DNA from: VRUE01 sp035605695
Lineage (GTDB): Bacteria > Actinomycetota > Thermoleophilia > Solirubrobacterales > 70-9
Assembly: GCA_035605695.1 (NCBI GenBank)
Contig: DATNGZ010000052.1
Location: forward strand, 106,182-170,181
Direction: 5' to 3'
Length of the DNA: 64,000 nucleotides
Shown: one piece after another, positions 41,249 to 49,076 of the stretch
Layout of the letters: each line of letters begins with the position of its first letter
How positions within the stretch are numbered: position 1 is the first letter of the stretch
The notes under the pieces: generated by a model
Seen by the model: the letters and a program-made list of their open reading frames with translations, nothing else
What the model was told of the DNA's origin: nothing
The model's database searches: none
Program-made: the position numbers and the translations under genes

Positions 41249-44200
41249 ATGATTCGAGGCGGGGCATCTGAAGGGCGCGTGGCCCGCACGGGCCTGCTCA
41301 TTGCATTTCTCGTGGTTCTCGCGGGAGCGGTAGTCGCTGGAACCACGGCAGCAACTTTTGGCGCAACGGGGTTTGCATCTAGATCCTCGGCCTCGGGCGT
41401 TGAAGGTCAGATCAAGAAGTGCAAACGGAAATTTTCTGGGAAGAGCAAGAAGCAGCGCAAAGCCAAGCAGCGCTGCATCGCAAAGGCAAAAGGGGCGTCG
41501 AAAGAAAAGGCCGGTGAAGGAGCTAAGGATCCGGGCGGCTCCGTTCCGAGCTCTCCTTCGCCGGGTGTCCCTGGATCTGGGCAAAGCCCTACTCCTCCAG
41601 CTCCAACGCCCCCTGACACGCTGATTGATAGCGGGCCCTCGGGGCCGGGGCATCAAGTTGACGCCAGCTTTGCTTTTCACTCCAGTCCGTCGGGGGCTAA
41701 CTTTCAATGCAGCTTTAGCGGCTCTGCGTGGTCCTCTTGTACGAGTCCTGCTCAATTCAATTCGCTCGCGGACGGTTCTTACGGGTTCCAGGTGAGGGCG
41801 CTTGCAGGGGAACTTGTCGACCCGACCCCGGCCCAGGCGAGCTGGACGGTCGACACGGCACCACCGCAGACGACGATTGGCAGCAGCCCGACGAGTCCCA
41901 CCAATAATCCGCAGGCCAGCATCTCTTTCTCAAGCAGCGAGCCCGGCAGTACCTTCGAATGCAACCTCGACGCCGCCGGCTGGCAGGCCTGCACGAGTCC
42001 CAAGGCCTACAACTCGCTCATCGATGGCTCTCATGGCGTTGAAGTCCGAGCCAAGGATGCCGCCGGCAACACCGACCCGACGCCCGCCCCGGCGGGTTGG
42101 ACGGTCGACACGGCGCCACCGCAGACGACTATCAGCAGTAGCCCTACGAGTCCCACGAACAGCCCACAGGCCAGTGTCTCTTTTTCGTCCAGCGAGCCCG
42201 GTAGCTCCCTGGAATGCAATCTCGATGCCGCCGGCTGGCAGCCCTGCACGAGTCCGAAAACCTACGACTCTCTAGCGGACGGATCACATGCAGTTGAAGT
42301 GCGGTCTAAAGACCTAGCCGGAAACGTCGACCCAACCCCGGCTCAGGCGAGCTGGACGGTCGACACGACGCCGCCGCAGACGACGATCGGCAGTAGCCCT
42401 GCGAGTCCCACCAACAATCCCCAAGTCAGCGTCTCTTTCTCAAGCAGCGAGTCCGGCAGCACCTTCGAATGCAACCTCGATGTCGGCGGCTGGCAGGCTT
42501 GCGCGAGCCCCAAGACCTACAACTCGCTTACCGATGGCCCTCACAGCATTGAAGTCCGAGCCAAGGATGCCGCCGGCAACACCGATCCGACGCCGGCTCA
42601 GGCGAGCTGGACGGTCGACACGGCGCCACCGCAGACGACGAAAAGCAGTGGTCCTGAAGGGAGTATTCCGACGGGCCCGATCAGCTTCCAATTCTCGAGC
42701 GGGGACTCGAGCGCCAGCTTCCTTTGCAGCTTGGATGGAGCAAGTGCGAACCCGTGTACTTCTCCATACCAACTCAGTGATCCCGACCCCGGCCCGCACA
42801 CGCTGGTCGTCAAGGCGGTTGATATCGCTGGCAACGTCGATCCTGTCGGCACGACCTACTCGTGGGATTCAGTCAGCCCGGAGCTCTCTTTGTGCGGAGA
42901 GATCTCCCACGATCAAAAGATCGGACCGAAGTTCGCCAATCACTATGTCGTGACGTGCGATGTATTCATCGACGAAGGATCGACGCTTGAAGTCGAAGCG
43001 GGCGCGATAGTCAAGCTTCAGCAAGGGAGAAACATTGCGGTCCAGGGCACCCTCGAAGCCAACGGCACCGGCGCCAGCCCGGTCACCTTCACCTCCTGGC
43101 GCGACGACACGATCGGCGGCGACACCAACGGCGACGGCAACGCCACCGCGCCGGTGGCCGGCGACTGGGGCGGCATCTACACCAACCCTGCCGGCAACGG
43201 CAACCCCAACCCGACGCTCGACCTCGACCACACGAAGATCGTCTACGCCTCCACGGCGGTCAATGCCAACTCCGCCACCACCTCGGTCACCAACAGCACG
43301 ATCGAAAAGGTGACCGGCGACGGCATCGACGTCAACTCCCCGGTCGGCGTCCCGACGGTCTCGGGCAACACGATCAGCAAAGCCGCCAACAATGCGATCA
43401 GCATCAACAGCGCCTCCCTCGACATGGGCGCCCTGGACGGCAACTCGGGATCGGGCAACGGCCTCAACGGGGTTCTGCTCGGCTCCGACACCGTCACCGT
43501 CAGCTCCTCGCTGCCGTGGTCGGGCAACCTGCTGCCGGTCCTCAACGGCGGCTGCAGCTCGCTGAGCATCCCGCCCGGGGTCAAGCTGACCCTCGGCGCC
43601 GGGGCGATCGTCAAGGCCCGGGTCAACTGCGGCAGCGAAATCATCGTCCAGGGCACCCTCGAAGCCAACGGCACCGGCGCCAGCCCGGTCACCTTCACCT
43701 CCTGGCGCGACGACACGATCGGCGGCGACACCAACGGCGACGGCAACGCCACCGCGCCGGTGGCCGGCGACTGGGGCGGCATCTCCGTCAGTGGAGGGGG
43801 TGAAGGGATCCTAAGCGGGACGTCAATTCGGTATGCAAATACGGCCCTTCAAGTTGACGAAGCAAGCTGGGCCGAAATCCATGGATCAATACTGCACAGT
43901 GAATTCGGAGTCAACGCTAATACGTCGGTGGATGCATCGCATGTCGACTGGGGCACCCCATCTGGTCCCTCGCCGCTTGGGACTGGACCAGCGGTGAGTC
44001 CTAGCGTTTTGGTTATTCCATGGGTCGGTTATGTGCCACCGCCGATACCGCCAGATGATTCACCCACCACTTCGCAACCCGACCAGTCTGAGTGCAGGGA
44101 CATACTATTTATCGGCTTGAGGGGATCGGGTGAGTCGCCGCAGAATTCGTCTTACAGCACCGATGAGCTAGAGAACATGGGAGAGCGGATTCCTATCGTC

Positions 44201-44785
44201 GCCCAGGGCTTTGAAGACTATTTCAACGACCATGTACCTAATGGAACTCCTTTCTCGCGGATTCGCTTCATTGGTATTCGCTACCCAGCTGCCCCCGCAG
44301 ACAACATTAATAACTATCGGTCAGGCTACTTCTTCGACTCGATGTATGACGGGGCTAGGGCACTCGCAGATACCATCATCCGTGAGCATCAACGCTGTGG
44401 ATCGACCGGTGAGAAAATCGTGGTATCCGGTTATTCCCAAGGTGCGCTGGCGATTCACATGGCATTGCGCAGCGGTACCGGATCCGCGCAGTATGTTGAT
44501 GCCATCGCCCTAGTCGCAGACCCCGCACGGTACCGAGATGGAGAGGAGGAAATGTTTGGTGGCGCCGCAACGCATGCGCATGGAATTTTCTCGATTCTCA
44601 TGGACACGTCCTATGTTTGGGCGCCGTCGGTAGCGGCAAAGACCGTCCACTTGTGCCATGACCGTGACCCTGTGTGTGCATGGGGACGAGGAGTCGTATT
44701 CTCGGGATTTGACCCTCACGCAAACTACGGTTTCGATGAGTTGGAGACTCTGGGGAAGCTTGCTGCCGCAAAGATCTGGCCATAA
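41249..44785 (+). CDS. Mosaic secreted protein: Ig-like repeats, beta-helix, cutinase-type hydrolase
   Basis: About 1178 residues (ATG 41162 or GTG 41279 are other starts). Signal or anchor helix ARTGLLIAFLVVLAGAVVAG, then a Lys-rich segment. Four or five Ig-like repeats of about 86 residues follow, each with DTAPPQTTI, FECNLDAAGWQACTSPK and VRAKDAAGNTDPTPA, with paired Cys. A parallel beta-helix comes next (WGGIYTNPAGNGN, VTNSTIEKVTGDGI), containing the 139-base repeat. The C-terminal 230 residues are cutinase-like: LFIGLRGSGES, nucleophile VVSGYSQGALA, acid CHDRDPVCAWG, His FDPHANYGFDE. Probably a surface esterase or lipase on an adhesive stalk. Base composition differs between segments. 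Confidence 0.8.
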   Translation: MIRGGASEGRVARTGLLIAFLVVLAGAVVAGTTAATFGATGFASRSSASGVEGQIKKCKRKFSGKSKKQRKAKQRCIAKAKGASKEKAGEGAKDPGGSVPSSPSPGVPGSGQSPTPPAPTPPDTLIDSGPSGPGHQVDASFAFHSSPSGANFQCSFSGSAWSSCTSPAQFNSLADGSYGFQVRALAGELVDPTPAQASWTVDTAPPQTTIGSSPTSPTNNPQASISFSSSEPGSTFECNLDAAGWQACTSPKAYNSLIDGSHGVEVRAKDAAGNTDPTPAPAGWTVDTAPPQTTISSSPTSPTNSPQASVSFSSSEPGSSLECNLDAAGWQPCTSPKTYDSLADGSHAVEVRSKDLAGNVDPTPAQASWTVDTTPPQTTIGSSPASPTNNPQVSVSFSSSESGSTFECNLDVGGWQACASPKTYNSLTDGPHSIEVRAKDAAGNTDPTPAQASWTVDTAPPQTTKSSGPEGSIPTGPISFQFSSGDSSASFLCSLDGASANPCTSPYQLSDPDPGPHTLVVKAVDIAGNVDPVGTTYSWDSVSPELSLCGEISHDQKIGPKFANHYVVTCDVFIDEGSTLEVEAGAIVKLQQGRNIAVQGTLEANGTGASPVTFTSWRDDTIGGDTNGDGNATAPVAGDWGGIYTNPAGNGNPNPTLDLDHTKIVYASTAVNANSATTSVTNSTIEKVTGDGIDVNSPVGVPTVSGNTISKAANNAISINSASLDMGALDGNSGSGNGLNGVLLGSDTVTVSSSLPWSGNLLPVLNGGCSSLSIPPGVKLTLGAGAIVKARVNCGSEIIVQGTLEANGTGASPVTFTSWRDDTIGGDTNGDGNATAPVAGDWGGISVSGGGEGILSGTSIRYANTALQVDEASWAEIHGSILHSEFGVNANTSVDASHVDWGTPSGPSPLGTGPAVSPSVLVIPWVGYVPPPIPPDDSPTTSQPDQSECRDILFIGLRGSGESPQNSSYSTDELENMGERIPIVAQGFEDYFNDHVPNGTPFSRIRFIGIRYPAAPADNINNYRSGYFFDSMYDGARALADTIIREHQRCGSTGEKIVVSGYSQGALAIHMALRSGTGSAQYVDAIALVADPARYRDGEEEMFGGAATHAHGIFSILMDTSYVWAPSVAAKTVHLCHDRDPVCAWGRGVVFSGFDPHANYGFDELETLGKLAAAKIWP
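43040..43178 (+). repeat. 139-base perfect direct repeat, copy 1
   Basis: Identical over 139 bases to 43646-43784. Encodes the beta-helix segment from VQGTLEANGTGASPV to AGDWGGI. Perfect identity, including wobble positions, points to recent duplication or gene conversion within the gene. It is more GC-rich than the flanking parts of the same gene. Confidence 0.95.
43646..43784 (+). repeat. 139-base perfect direct repeat, copy 2
   Basis: Second copy, 606 bases downstream of copy 1 start (a multiple of 3, so the frame is kept). After it, base composition falls sharply toward A+T up to the gene end. Confidence 0.95.
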
Positions 44786-44980
44786 ATTTTGGTTAACGTG
44801 GACCAAACGAGCCACCCGAGGTAAAGCTGAACTGCCCCCTTGCGGGCGCGGTGGATCGAGGTTAGTCAAGGGGTTCAGGTTCGCCTCGCCCGCAGATTGT
44901 GCGATTAGATAGGCATCTAAATCGGATCTGAGCCCCGGAGAAAGGCGGGTTGCGGACTCCGCGTTAGGGAGGAGAAGCAG
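44786..44980. other. Gap between the mosaic gene and the membrane/subtilase pair
   Basis: 195 bases with no supported gene. It becomes GC-rich again toward 44980 and carries GGAGGAG just before ATG 44981, a strong ribosome binding site. It probably holds the promoter of the next pair. Confidence 0.35.
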
Positions 44981-46828
44981 ATGGCAGGATTCGCTCGCGC
45001 GCTACTCAAGTGCTGTGCCCTCTTTGCGCTGGCCTGCGCCTGGGGCGCGGCTGGCGCGGTTGCCCAGGAAACTCAGCCCGCGGTCCACTTCGACTCGGAC
45101 AAGCCAGTCAGGCTCGCTCCGGGCAGTGTCGCTTCTGTGACGGTCTTCAACGACCGCGGGGTGGCGTTCCAGATCGAGGCGAGCGCTTCGCTCGATCCTC
45201 CGGGGGCTGGGGGCGGCGAGGCAGTCGGGATTCCGGTCGCTGTCGAAGTCGGTGGCGAGTTCGAGCCGCTGTCGGAGAAAACGGCGATCCTCCCGGCGGG
45301 GCGGCTGCGGCTACGGCTCAGGCCGCCGGCGAAGCTTGCCGCCGGCCGGTCGGGATGGTTGACGCTGGTCGCCACCGCGGGCTCAAGGACGGTCGTCGCG
45401 CGCCGCCAGCTCGTGGTCCCGGTCCCCACCCCCGAGGTGGATAGCTGGAAGATCACCTCGGTTAAGGGGATACCGACATTCAAGGGCGGCGGCAAGCTCG
45501 ATCCGCCCATTCCCCTGTCCTCGGCCGGCGGCTGCGCGGCGCTGGGGAATCCGAGCACGGTTCTCGTCAGCGGCGACGAGACGGTCTCGATCAACTCGAG
45601 GTGCGAGGGCGGCTCGCTACTGCTTGAGGCCGGGAGCTTCGGCCCCGGGACCTACAAAGGCAAGCTCGAGGTGGGCACGGCCAGCATCGAGCTGGAAATT
45701 CGCCGCACCGTATCGATCTGGTGGCCGGTCATCTTCATCCTCCTTGGGATCCTGGCGGCAATCGCCACCCAGGGGCGGATCGACCAGCGCTGGTGGTGGC
45801 AGCAGAAGCGCTGGTTGGGGAAGCTGGCGAAGCAGGCCGCGAAGGCGGACGCCCGGTACCTCGCCACGGCGATCGAGATGCCGTGGGAGGCGTACGAGCT
45901 GGAGCCGGCGGTCGCGGTGGAGGCCGAAAGCCTGCGGCGGCGGCTGGACGAGATCGCGACGCGGCGGCCGCGACTGTTGCGCAAGCTGCCGTGGCCGAAG
46001 GACTTCATGGCGGCCGAGCGCGAGAAGATCAGGGTGCGGATCGCCGAGCTTGCCGAGCTGATCGAGAAGTGGCCGGCAATGCCGGGCGCCTTCGCCGCCG
46101 CGCACGCCCGCGTCCAGGAGCAGCCCTACTACGTGACCCGCGCCCCGCTTCTCGTCGAGCGAGCCTTGCTGATAGTCGCCGCCGACGACCTGCCGGTCGA
46201 CGCGGCCGAGCTTGGCCGGCGCTGCAGCGAGGCGGTCGCGCTGCTCGACGCGCTCGACGTCGTCGACGACCTCGAGCGGCTCGCCTCCCACCTGACAGCG
46301 CGGGGGACAGGCGACGGGATAGAGGAGCCCGAGGATCGCGCCCTCCTCGTCCGCGCCCGCCAGTACGAGCGGCAGGCGAGCGCCACCCTCGCCGGGCTGG
46401 CGGACAGCACCAAGGTCCCGGGCGCGGTCGGGCCGGTAATCGAACGCGGAGCGATGCTGGCCTCCCGGCTGCCGGAGCCGACCGGGCGCGTCAGGCGGGA
46501 GGGAATGCAACCCCAGGCTGCGGCTGCCGCGGCGTCCGATCTGGTGGCGTTGCCGCTGGCGCTGGCACGGCGCACGACCCGGTTGCTGAGCGGCGCGACG
46601 TATCCGGTCGGTGAATCCGCAGTGATCCTGGTGACGCTCGCGGTGGGCGTGCTGAGCGGCCTAGCAGTTCTCTATACGGGCAAGGCGTGGGGAGGCTCGT
46701 GGACCGACTATGCCGCGGCGTTCGTCTGGGGCTACGCGGCCTCGACGGTGGTCGACCCGATTGTCGCGACCGTCCGCCAGCTCGGCGCCCGGCCGGGCGA
46801 CCCGCCTGAGCAGAAGGCGGCGACGTGA
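44981..46828 (+). CDS. Membrane protein with external beta-sandwich and large cytosolic helical domain
   Basis: A 615-residue protein. Signal peptide (residues 1-28, ending AGAVAQE), an Ig-like external region (30-240) with three cysteines, a TM helix (245-262, SIWWPVIFILLGILAAIA), then a helical cytosolic domain of about 280 residues rich in Arg, Glu and Ala. Two TM helices follow near the end (546-565 and 575-595). Its stop overlaps the start of the subtilase gene by 4 bases, so the pair probably works together, the membrane protein sensing or holding the protease. No known family recognised. Confidence 0.65.
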   Translation: MAGFARALLKCCALFALACAWGAAGAVAQETQPAVHFDSDKPVRLAPGSVASVTVFNDRGVAFQIEASASLDPPGAGGGEAVGIPVAVEVGGEFEPLSEKTAILPAGRLRLRLRPPAKLAAGRSGWLTLVATAGSRTVVARRQLVVPVPTPEVDSWKITSVKGIPTFKGGGKLDPPIPLSSAGGCAALGNPSTVLVSGDETVSINSRCEGGSLLLEAGSFGPGTYKGKLEVGTASIELEIRRTVSIWWPVIFILLGILAAIATQGRIDQRWWWQQKRWLGKLAKQAAKADARYLATAIEMPWEAYELEPAVAVEAESLRRRLDEIATRRPRLLRKLPWPKDFMAAEREKIRVRIAELAELIEKWPAMPGAFAAAHARVQEQPYYVTRAPLLVERALLIVAADDLPVDAAELGRRCSEAVALLDALDVVDDLERLASHLTARGTGDGIEEPEDRALLVRARQYERQASATLAGLADSTKVPGAVGPVIERGAMLASRLPEPTGRVRREGMQPQAAAAAASDLVALPLALARRTTRLLSGATYPVGESAVILVTLAVGVLSGLAVLYTGKAWGGSWTDYAAAFVWGYAASTVVDPIVATVRQLGARPGDPPEQKAAT

Positions 46829-48282
46829 GCGCTCACGTAAGCCAGTGGCGGCGGGTGCTCGCCGCGATCGCGATGGCAGGCGTCGTCTCCATCGCCCTGT
46901 TTCGCTCCGCCGTGAACGGGCTGCGAGGCCGGCTCCGCCAAGAAGCCCGAAGCCACGCCCGCGGAGAGCTGATCGTCATCCACCCCGCGACGATGGGAAG
47001 GGGCGGTGGGCAGGCGGATGCGATCGCAGCGATGTTCAAGACGGTCGAAGGCGCGATGGCGCGCTGGGAGTTGAAAGTCACAGACGAGCGCGCGATCAAG
47101 CGCAAGGGCCGGGGCCTCAGCCGCACCTACGTGCGGCTCCTCATCGCGCAGGGAGCGGAGGATGACGCGATATGGGCGCTCGACGTGGCGGCTTGGAAAT
47201 ACGGCCTCCCGCGCGGGCGGTACGGCGTTCTCGCCGTTACTTCGCCGACGATCGCATCCGCCCGCCCGCCCGACCCTCCGGGCGAAATCAAATTCACCCA
47301 GGCCTACGAAGAGGCCAAGAGGCGCATCGGCGTCGACGACGCCAGCGCCGAGGGTGTAAAGATCCTGATCGTCGACCTTGATCGGCCTGACGAGCAGTAT
47401 CTGCCTGCTGATGCCGACGTCACGATCCTCGATCCATCTTCTTTGTCGATAACGCACGGTCACGCCACGCTCGTCACCGCGATCGTCGCCGACATCGCCA
47501 CTGGCGCGGAAATCACGACCCTGTCGGTCGGCGATGCATACTCCCCCGACGGGTTCTGGGCGTTCCTTGATGTCTTGATCTCCGAGCAGGATGCCGACCT
47601 GATCGTCGCCAGTCTGGCGGCTCCGGGGGGCGGAAGGTCGAAGGACGGTCGCGGTCGGGACAACGTCTTCGACTCTCTATTCCGCTCGCGGGTCTCCTAC
47701 GCCGACCAACCGCCCGCCATCTTCCCGACCGGGAATTACGACCCGCGGGAACCGGCAGAACGAATCGACACGATCGCGATCCCAGCCCGCTTCGAGACCG
47801 TCGTTGCGATCGGCGCCTGCAGCGAGAGCGGCGCGCGCTCGGCGGGCAGCCGCTACGGGGTCAAGGCGGGCGACGATCCCCACGCTTGGTGGATGGCTCC
47901 GGGTGGCTCGTTCGACGGCCTCTCGGATCCAGTTCCCTTCGTTCGCATGGGTAATAGGCCGCAGGCCGGAACGTCGGTCGCCAACGCGATCGCGGCCGGT
48001 CTCATGGCCTGCGCGATGGGTTCGTTCCGCGACCGGCAGCCGCCGCCCGATTCGGAGTTTGACGCCGCCGTCAAGCTGGTGAGGAGTCGGTTGCTGGCGC
48101 GTCCGGTCGCCGATCGCTCGCTTGCGCTTCTCGCCGGTCTGGCGGACGTCCACAGTGGCCGCTCGCTCTCCCTGGCGAAGCTGATCGCCGAGCTCGAGTT
48201 GTTGTCCTACCCGCACGGGATCGACGGCTACAACCCGCGTGAACACGGGCGCGGCATGCTGCACCTCGATCCGCCCAGGTAG
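46825..48282 (+). CDS. Membrane-anchored subtilisin-like serine protease
   Basis: A 485-residue S8-type protease. One N-terminal helix (residues 11-28), a 110-residue region of unknown fold, then the protease core: Asp184 (KILIVDLDRPD), His211 (THGHATLVTAIVA), oxyanion Asn304 (IFPTGNYDP) and Ser384 (QAGTSVANAIAAG). All catalytic residues are present. The enzyme is short and lacks a classical signal peptide with a cleavage site, so it is likely membrane-tethered; the side is unclear. Partner of the upstream membrane protein. Substrate unknown; a role in regulated proteolysis or defence is inference. Confidence 0.8.
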   Translation: MSAHVSQWRRVLAAIAMAGVVSIALFRSAVNGLRGRLRQEARSHARGELIVIHPATMGRGGGQADAIAAMFKTVEGAMARWELKVTDERAIKRKGRGLSRTYVRLLIAQGAEDDAIWALDVAAWKYGLPRGRYGVLAVTSPTIASARPPDPPGEIKFTQAYEEAKRRIGVDDASAEGVKILIVDLDRPDEQYLPADADVTILDPSSLSITHGHATLVTAIVADIATGAEITTLSVGDAYSPDGFWAFLDVLISEQDADLIVASLAAPGGGRSKDGRGRDNVFDSLFRSRVSYADQPPAIFPTGNYDPREPAERIDTIAIPARFETVVAIGACSESGARSAGSRYGVKAGDDPHAWWMAPGGSFDGLSDPVPFVRMGNRPQAGTSVANAIAAGLMACAMGSFRDRQPPPDSEFDAAVKLVRSRLLARPVADRSLALLAGLADVHSGRSLSLAKLIAELELLSYPHGIDGYNPREHGRGMLHLDPPR

Positions 48283-48466
48283 CCAGCGAAGCCGCCGGTC
48301 CCGGCCCGCGGTTGTTGGCCGGCCTGGTATTGGCTAGGTTCGAGAACGGAAAAATTCTGAGCGGAGCGAATTGAGCTCGGGCCGTCGACCAATTTGCCGC
48401 CCCGACGGGACATCGAACCGACCCCTCACGCTTTGGGCACTTCTGTGCCGAAGTTCCCAAATCGCT
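48283..48466. other. Gap after the subtilase gene
   Basis: No gene seen. Part of a 671-base non-coding stretch (48283-48953) that holds repeats, the tRNA fragment, a terminator, a palindrome and a leader hairpin, listed separately. Confidence 0.3.
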
Positions 48467-48496
48467 GCATATCGGCGCATATCCGCGCGTATTGCT
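48467..48496 (+). repeat. Three 10-base direct repeats, possible integrase arm sites
   Basis: GCATATCGGC, GCATATCCGC and GCGTATTGCT in tandem, 83 bases left of the tRNA fragment. A fourth match, GCATATCGCC, lies at 48692-48701 on its other side. Short direct repeats flanking the crossover site are the usual layout of arm-type sites bound by an integrase N-terminal domain. Confidence 0.45.
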
Positions 48497-48578
48497 GATC
48501 GCGGCCGTCTGCCATGCCGCTGCGAAACCCCTGCAAGTGGTGGTATTCAATACCCGCTGGTCTCGGAGATGGGACTAA

Positions 48579-48620
48579 TTGCCATGCAGAAGGTCGAGGG
48601 TTCGAATCCCTTCAGCCGCT
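48579..48620 (+). other. Attachment-site remnant: 3' half of a tRNA-Gly(GCC) gene
   Basis: The 42 bases run from the anticodon loop (TTGCCAT, anticodon GCC) through the 3' anticodon stem GCAGA, variable loop, T-arm GAGGG-TTCGAAT-CCCTT and acceptor strand CAGCCGC plus discriminator. The bases to the left cannot form the matching 5' half. An identity block from anticodon loop to 3' end is typical of attB sites for tRNA-targeting tyrosine integrases. The intact tRNA copy is not in this window. Confidence 0.75.
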
Positions 48621-48625
48621 TTTCG

Positions 48626-48653
48626 CGAAAGCCCGCTCTACAGCGGGCTTTCG
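48626..48653 (+). terminator. Terminator hairpin after the tRNA fragment
   Basis: A perfect 12-base-pair stem (CGAAAGCCCGCT / AGCGGGCTTTCG) with loop CTAC and a T-rich right arm. Located 5 bases after the tRNA 3' end, as expected for the native tRNA terminator. This implies that sequence to the right was the original tRNA flank. Confidence 0.7.
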
Positions 48654-48706
48654 TCGTTCAGGGGGCGCGTTCGGAAAATCAAACCACCCCCGCATATCGC
48701 CTCCAT

Positions 48707-48726
48707 TTCAGGCACTAGTGCCTGAA
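48707..48726. repeat. 20-base perfect palindrome
   Basis: TTCAGGCACT followed by its exact reverse complement, centred between 48716 and 48717. Length and symmetry suggest a dimeric protein binding site, perhaps for a repressor or recombination factor near the att site. Confidence 0.5.
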
Positions 48727-48821
48727 TGACGCCGATGCGCGGCGATTAGCGGCGATTTCGCCCGATTCTGGCTCGCTTTCGCCTGACGCCGCTACGGTCG
48801 CCGCGCCGACATAAGCAAAGT

Positions 48822-48850
48822 GCCCCGGCGGGGCGCAAACACCCCGGGGC
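48822..48850 (+). promoter_or_regulatory. Leader-like hairpin before a truncated small ORF
   Basis: GCCCCGG (48822-48828) pairs with CCGGGGC (48844-48850), or GGGG with CCCC inside. Upstream are GCTACGGTCG (48791-48800) and AAGCAAAG (48813-48820). It matches the arrangement before the small ORF at 36976. Confidence 0.35.
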
Positions 48851-48953
48851 CGGCACCGAAGCTGGACTTCGATGCATCAGAAACGGTACTGCCGTTGCCT
48901 CGCCGGGGCAGCATCGGGACCGGCTTCGGTGCCCCACCGAGAGGAGGGCGCCA

Positions 48954-49076
48954 GTGCCCGCCACCACGATCATGATCAACCGCGAGCAGCGCGACGGGCT
49001 CTACGAACTGGTTCGCAATCACCTTGGGTCAGTAAGCGATCTCTTCGACGCGTTGTCGGAAGCGACTCGGCATTAG
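48954..49076 (+). pseudogene. Truncated small mobile-element ORF
   Basis: A 40-residue frame from GTG 48954, after GGAGGG. It begins PATTIMINREQRDGLYELVR, a start seen in longer small proteins of actinobacterial mobile elements, but stops at 49074-49076, inside what would be the middle. The last codons overlap the 3' end of the GGDEF gene on the other strand. Likely a remnant of an older insertion at the same locus. Confidence 0.45.

Larger units (their letters stand above)
14148..48620. mobile_element. Probable integrative conjugative element / genomic island (limits approximate)
   Basis: The segment holds a full conjugation gene set (23369-35383), an excisionase-like HTH and tyrosine integrase (36459-38849), a defence operon, an HU protein, an orphan methyltransferase and cargo. 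Its right edge is a 42-base tRNA-Gly 3' fragment. The left limit is set at the break after the truncated oxidoreductase remnant. No second copy of the tRNA fragment occurs in the window, so the left limit could lie elsewhere, or the fragment could belong to an older insertion. Confidence 0.5.
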
